9,033 bases of DNA from an uncultured bacterium (GTDB lineage Bacteria; Planctomycetota; Phycisphaerae; Phycisphaerales; SM1A02). Numbering within the stretch: the stretch's first letter is position 1; each line of letters opens with the position of its first letter. The notes beneath the pieces are model-generated. The model saw only the letters and a program-made list of their open reading frames with translations, was not told the origin of the DNA and did not search any database. The DNA lies in assembly GCA_903861235.1 (NCBI GenBank), contig CAIOTP010000265.1:1-9033 (forward strand), given 5' to 3'. Of this stretch, positions 6,788 to 9,033 are shown piece by piece. The translations under genes and the position numbers were made by a program.

Positions 6788-8421
6788 CCCGCGCCCTGGT
6801 CCTGGGGCTTCTCGTCTCCTCGAACGCATGGGCGCAGGTCCAGGTGGTGCAGACGCAGCCGGTGGCGGCACGGGGCGGCGTGCTCGTGGTGCCGCTGACG
6901 GTGAATGTCCCCCGATGGCCCGGGACCATCCGCCTGGAACCTGACGACGGATCGCCGGCCATCGAGGCGGCCGTGGCCTGGATCGGGGCCGCCGCGCCGG
7001 GCGTGGAGCGTTCGTGGACCATGGCGGACGAGCGGCTCGATGTCCGCGACTCCGCCTCGGTGCCCGCCGACACCGCCGCGCGCGACGCAGGCTCCGCCTT
7101 CGCGATCGCGCCCATGCCGCGAGGTTTCGCGGGCACGCTGCGCTTCGAAGGCACCACCATCTCGCCTCGATGGCTTCCGCTGGCGGAGACGGAGCCTGAC
7201 GTCTCCCGGCCGCCGCTTCCCATCTCCCCGAGCGCCGGTCGGGACCAGCCGGATCCCTCCGCCCCCAACGAGTGGTTCCGGTGGTGGCTCATGGCCGACG
7301 CGATCGGTGCCAGACCTCCAGCCCCCGCCGGAGGCGCCACGGAGCGACTGCTCGCGCTGCACGCGGCACAGCTCTGGCAGGCGGGCCTGGAGCGCGTGGA
7401 GCGCGTCAGTCCCGGCGTGGCCCGGGAGCTGACCTCGCGGCTGGTGGCTGTCTGCACGGATCCGACCGGCGGAGGCACCGGCACCGCGGCGTGGATCGCG
7501 TGCGCCGAGGATCAACGCACCCTGCTGGGACTGCTGCTCGACGGCTCCCGTTCGGACAGCCAGGTGATGGAATCGGCCCTTTCCTGGGTGCGAGCGCTTC
7601 CGCCGGTCACGGTGTGGATCGAGAGCGACGACGGCCGGTCCCTCCGACTGGTGGCCCTCAACCCGGGCGACGAGGAGGCGATCCTCCGACTTTCGTGGGT
7701 GGATGCCGAGGGCATGCCGCCGTTGCCGCTCCGAGTGCCGCCGCGGGGGGTCGGTCGTCAGACCATGGAGCGGCCACCGGCGCTCCTGCCGGATCTGGCC
7801 ACGGCGCAGGCGTCGCCACGGGCGGGCGCGTTGCAGATGGAATGGCGGGACTGGTCGCAGCGCATGACGGTGCCGCCCTCGCTCGCCAGGCCTCGTCCGC
7901 CGGGACTGCCCATGGGTCTGCTGCGTCCGCCCATGAGTCTGGCCGATGCGCAACGGGGTCGCATCATGCCTCCACCCGAGGCGTTCGCCACCACGGGCAG
8001 CGTGCGGCGCTCCGACGGAGCGTGGGAGATCTTCGCCGAGTGCCTCCGGCCCCAGTCCTCCGAACTGGACGAACTGGTGATCCTGGTCGGCGCCGAGGGC
8101 GGCGCTCTGGGCCGGATCCTGGCCCGGGAGCAGGGAGAGCCGTCGTTCGAGGGCTTTCCGGCGGGTGTGGCGCCGGTGGTGGAGCGGGGATCCTTCCGAG
8201 ACCGCTGGCGATGCGTGGTCCGGATGCCTGCGGGATGGCCGGGCGCCGCTGCGGGTGGGCCGGCTCGCATGATGGTGGGGGTGGCCCGCTCGCCAGGCGG
8301 CGCCGGCACCCGCCAGTGCGCGGGTCCGGCCGTTCCTTCGTGGACTCCCGTTCCGCTGGTGCTGCTCGATCCATCGGCCTGGTGGAGCGTGGGTGACGGA
8401 CTGCCAGCCGCGGAGCGCTGA
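6784..8421 (+). CDS. Large secreted protein of unknown function (545 aa)
   Basis: I do not recognise this family and see no catalytic motif. The start is set by the ATGA overlap with the preceding gene and by a clear signal peptide: MTR, a hydrophobic stretch at 4-13, and a likely cut after AWA (15-17) before Gln18. The frame is open upstream, but that part is only a shadow of the previous gene. Residues about 18-55 look beta-rich. A helical, Trp-rich segment NEWFRWWLMADAIGA begins near 162 and runs into a region with many Leu, Ala and Glu up to about 225. Later parts alternate short beta-like stretches with Pro-rich loops. Five Cys remain in the mature part (224, 240, 420, 477, 512). No membrane helix follows the signal, so a periplasmic or exported location is likely. 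It is the last gene of the nadC unit; parA starts 34 bp downstream with no terminator hairpin between. Confidence 0.82.
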   Translation: MTRALVLGLLVSSNAWAQVQVVQTQPVAARGGVLVVPLTVNVPRWPGTIRLEPDDGSPAIEAAVAWIGAAAPGVERSWTMADERLDVRDSASVPADTAARDAGSAFAIAPMPRGFAGTLRFEGTTISPRWLPLAETEPDVSRPPLPISPSAGRDQPDPSAPNEWFRWWLMADAIGARPPAPAGGATERLLALHAAQLWQAGLERVERVSPGVARELTSRLVAVCTDPTGGGTGTAAWIACAEDQRTLLGLLLDGSRSDSQVMESALSWVRALPPVTVWIESDDGRSLRLVALNPGDEEAILRLSWVDAEGMPPLPLRVPPRGVGRQTMERPPALLPDLATAQASPRAGALQMEWRDWSQRMTVPPSLARPRPPGLPMGLLRPPMSLADAQRGRIMPPPEAFATTGSVRRSDGAWEIFAECLRPQSSELDELVILVGAEGGALGRILAREQGEPSFEGFPAGVAPVVERGSFRDRWRCVVRMPAGWPGAAAGGPARMMVGVARSPGGAGTRQCAGPAVPSWTPVPLVLLDPSAWWSVGDGLPAAER

Positions 8422-8447
8422 GGGAATCCCGAGCCCGCTTCTATACT
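8418..8447 (+). promoter_or_regulatory. Putative parA promoter
   Basis: TATACT (8442-8447) is a good -10 box, with CTGAGG (8418-8423) as a weak -35 (3 of 6 matches) 18 bp upstream; the latter overlaps the stop codon of the preceding gene. The -10 ends 8 nt before the parA ATG, so the transcript would be leaderless or carry one or two extra bases. No Shine-Dalgarno is present. Confidence 0.55.
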
Positions 8448-8455
8448 CGGCGTCG

Positions 8456-9033
8456 ATGTCCGCCGCCCCGCGCATCGTCTCGTTGCTCAACCAGAAGGGT
8501 GGCGTCGGGAAGACCACCACCACGGTGAACCTCGGCGCAGCCCTGGCCGCGGCCGGGCGTCGCACGCTGCTGGTGGACATGGATCCGCAGTCCAACCTCT
8601 CCCTCCACTTCGGCGTGGAGACCGACGAGGGGCGGGCCAGTTCCACGGCCCTGTTCTCCGCCGATCCTCCCGACATCCAGTCGTGCATCGTGGAGGGCCG
8701 GCCGAATCTCAGCTTCATTCCCGCCGACACGGAGCTGGCTCTGGTCGAGGGCGAGCTCGCCGGCCGTCAGGACGTGCAGGGCGTTCTGCGTGACGCGTTG
8801 CGGCGGGTGCACGGTCGCTTCGACGTGGTGCTGATCGACTGCCCTCCAGGTCTGGGCGTGCTCAGCGTGAACGCGCTCACCGCCTCGCACGAGGTGTTCG
8901 TGCCCATGCAGGCGCAGTACCTGGCGCTGCGAGGGCTGGAGAAGCTGCTGGGCACGGTGCAGCTGGTGGCCGCCGGCCTGAACCCCGAGCTGGCATGCAC
9001 CGGCGTGATCCTCTGCATGCACGAGACGCTCTC
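8456..9033 (+). CDS. parA: ParA/Soj-family chromosome-partitioning ATPase (3' end cut by window)
   Basis: The first 192 residues are present and the frame runs off the window edge. ParA ATPases bind DNA non-specifically as ATP dimers and, with ParB bound at parS, separate replicated origins. The deviant Walker A box KGGVGKTT (14-21) carries the signature Lys14. VDMDPQSN (40-47) holds the switch Asp43. Walker B is VVLIDCPPGLGVLSVNAL, with Asp128; a Gly replaces the more usual Ser after the two prolines. VPMQAQYLALRGLEKL matches the following conserved segment of Soj proteins. The N-terminus before Walker A is very short and has no helix-turn-helix, so this is the chromosomal (Soj) or type Ib kind rather than the plasmid P1 kind. 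A ParB gene would be expected downstream, outside the window. ParA-like relatives such as MinD lack the QSN and CPPGLG wording and are less likely. Confidence 0.93.
   Translation, partial: MSAAPRIVSLLNQKGGVGKTTTTVNLGAALAAAGRRTLLVDMDPQSNLSLHFGVETDEGRASSTALFSADPPDIQSCIVEGRPNLSFIPADTELALVEGELAGRQDVQGVLRDALRRVHGRFDVVLIDCPPGLGVLSVNALTASHEVFVPMQAQYLALRGLEKLLGTVQLVAAGLNPELACTGVILCMHETL

Overview
The window is a gene-dense, GC-rich stretch of bacterial chromosome with eight genes plus one more recognised at the 3' edge (nine coding regions in all). The two edge genes are cut by the window. The gene set, the scarcity of Shine-Dalgarno sequences, the large secreted proteins of unknown family and the very short promoter-to-start distances suggest a planctomycete, perhaps Phycisphaerae-like. 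That assignment is an inference from style, not from a marker gene, and should be held loosely. I see no mobile element, tRNA, rRNA, CRISPR array or long repeat.

Layout from left to right. (1) The C-terminal two thirds or so of pyruvate,phosphate dikinase (1-1617, +), closed by a strong intrinsic terminator. (2) A putative lipoprotein with a CBM9-like (DOMON-type) domain (1701-2510, +). (3) A Glu/Leu/Phe/Val dehydrogenase homologue (2603-3961, +) behind a short, possibly structured leader. It keeps the three family lysines but has glycine where the catalytic aspartate should be. (4) A HIT-family hydrolase on the minus strand (3971-4381), convergent with the dehydrogenase and divergent from the next unit across only 49 bp. 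(5) A tightly packed plus-strand unit: nadC (4431-5312), birA (5316-6134), a small secreted protein of unknown function (6131-6787) and a larger secreted protein of unknown function (6784-8421). The nadC-birA gap is 3 bp and the next two junctions are 4-bp ATGA overlaps. (6) parA (8456 to the edge, +), 34 bp further on, with its own good -10 box.

How the genes fit together: PPDK and the dehydrogenase-like protein belong to central carbon and nitrogen metabolism. NadC (NAD synthesis) and BirA (biotin attachment) are cofactor enzymes that often share operons in bacteria. The two exported proteins coupled to birA have no obvious functional link to cofactors. ParA begins a chromosome-segregation locus that continues outside the window.

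The most striking points are the dehydrogenase with the missing catalytic Asp, and a repeated promoter layout. In five places a TANNNT box lies 6-9 nt upstream of a start codon, which predicts leaderless or nearly leaderless mRNAs. I found no convincing wholly new multi-gene system. The coupled pair of unknown secreted proteins between birA and parA is the best candidate for undescribed biology.
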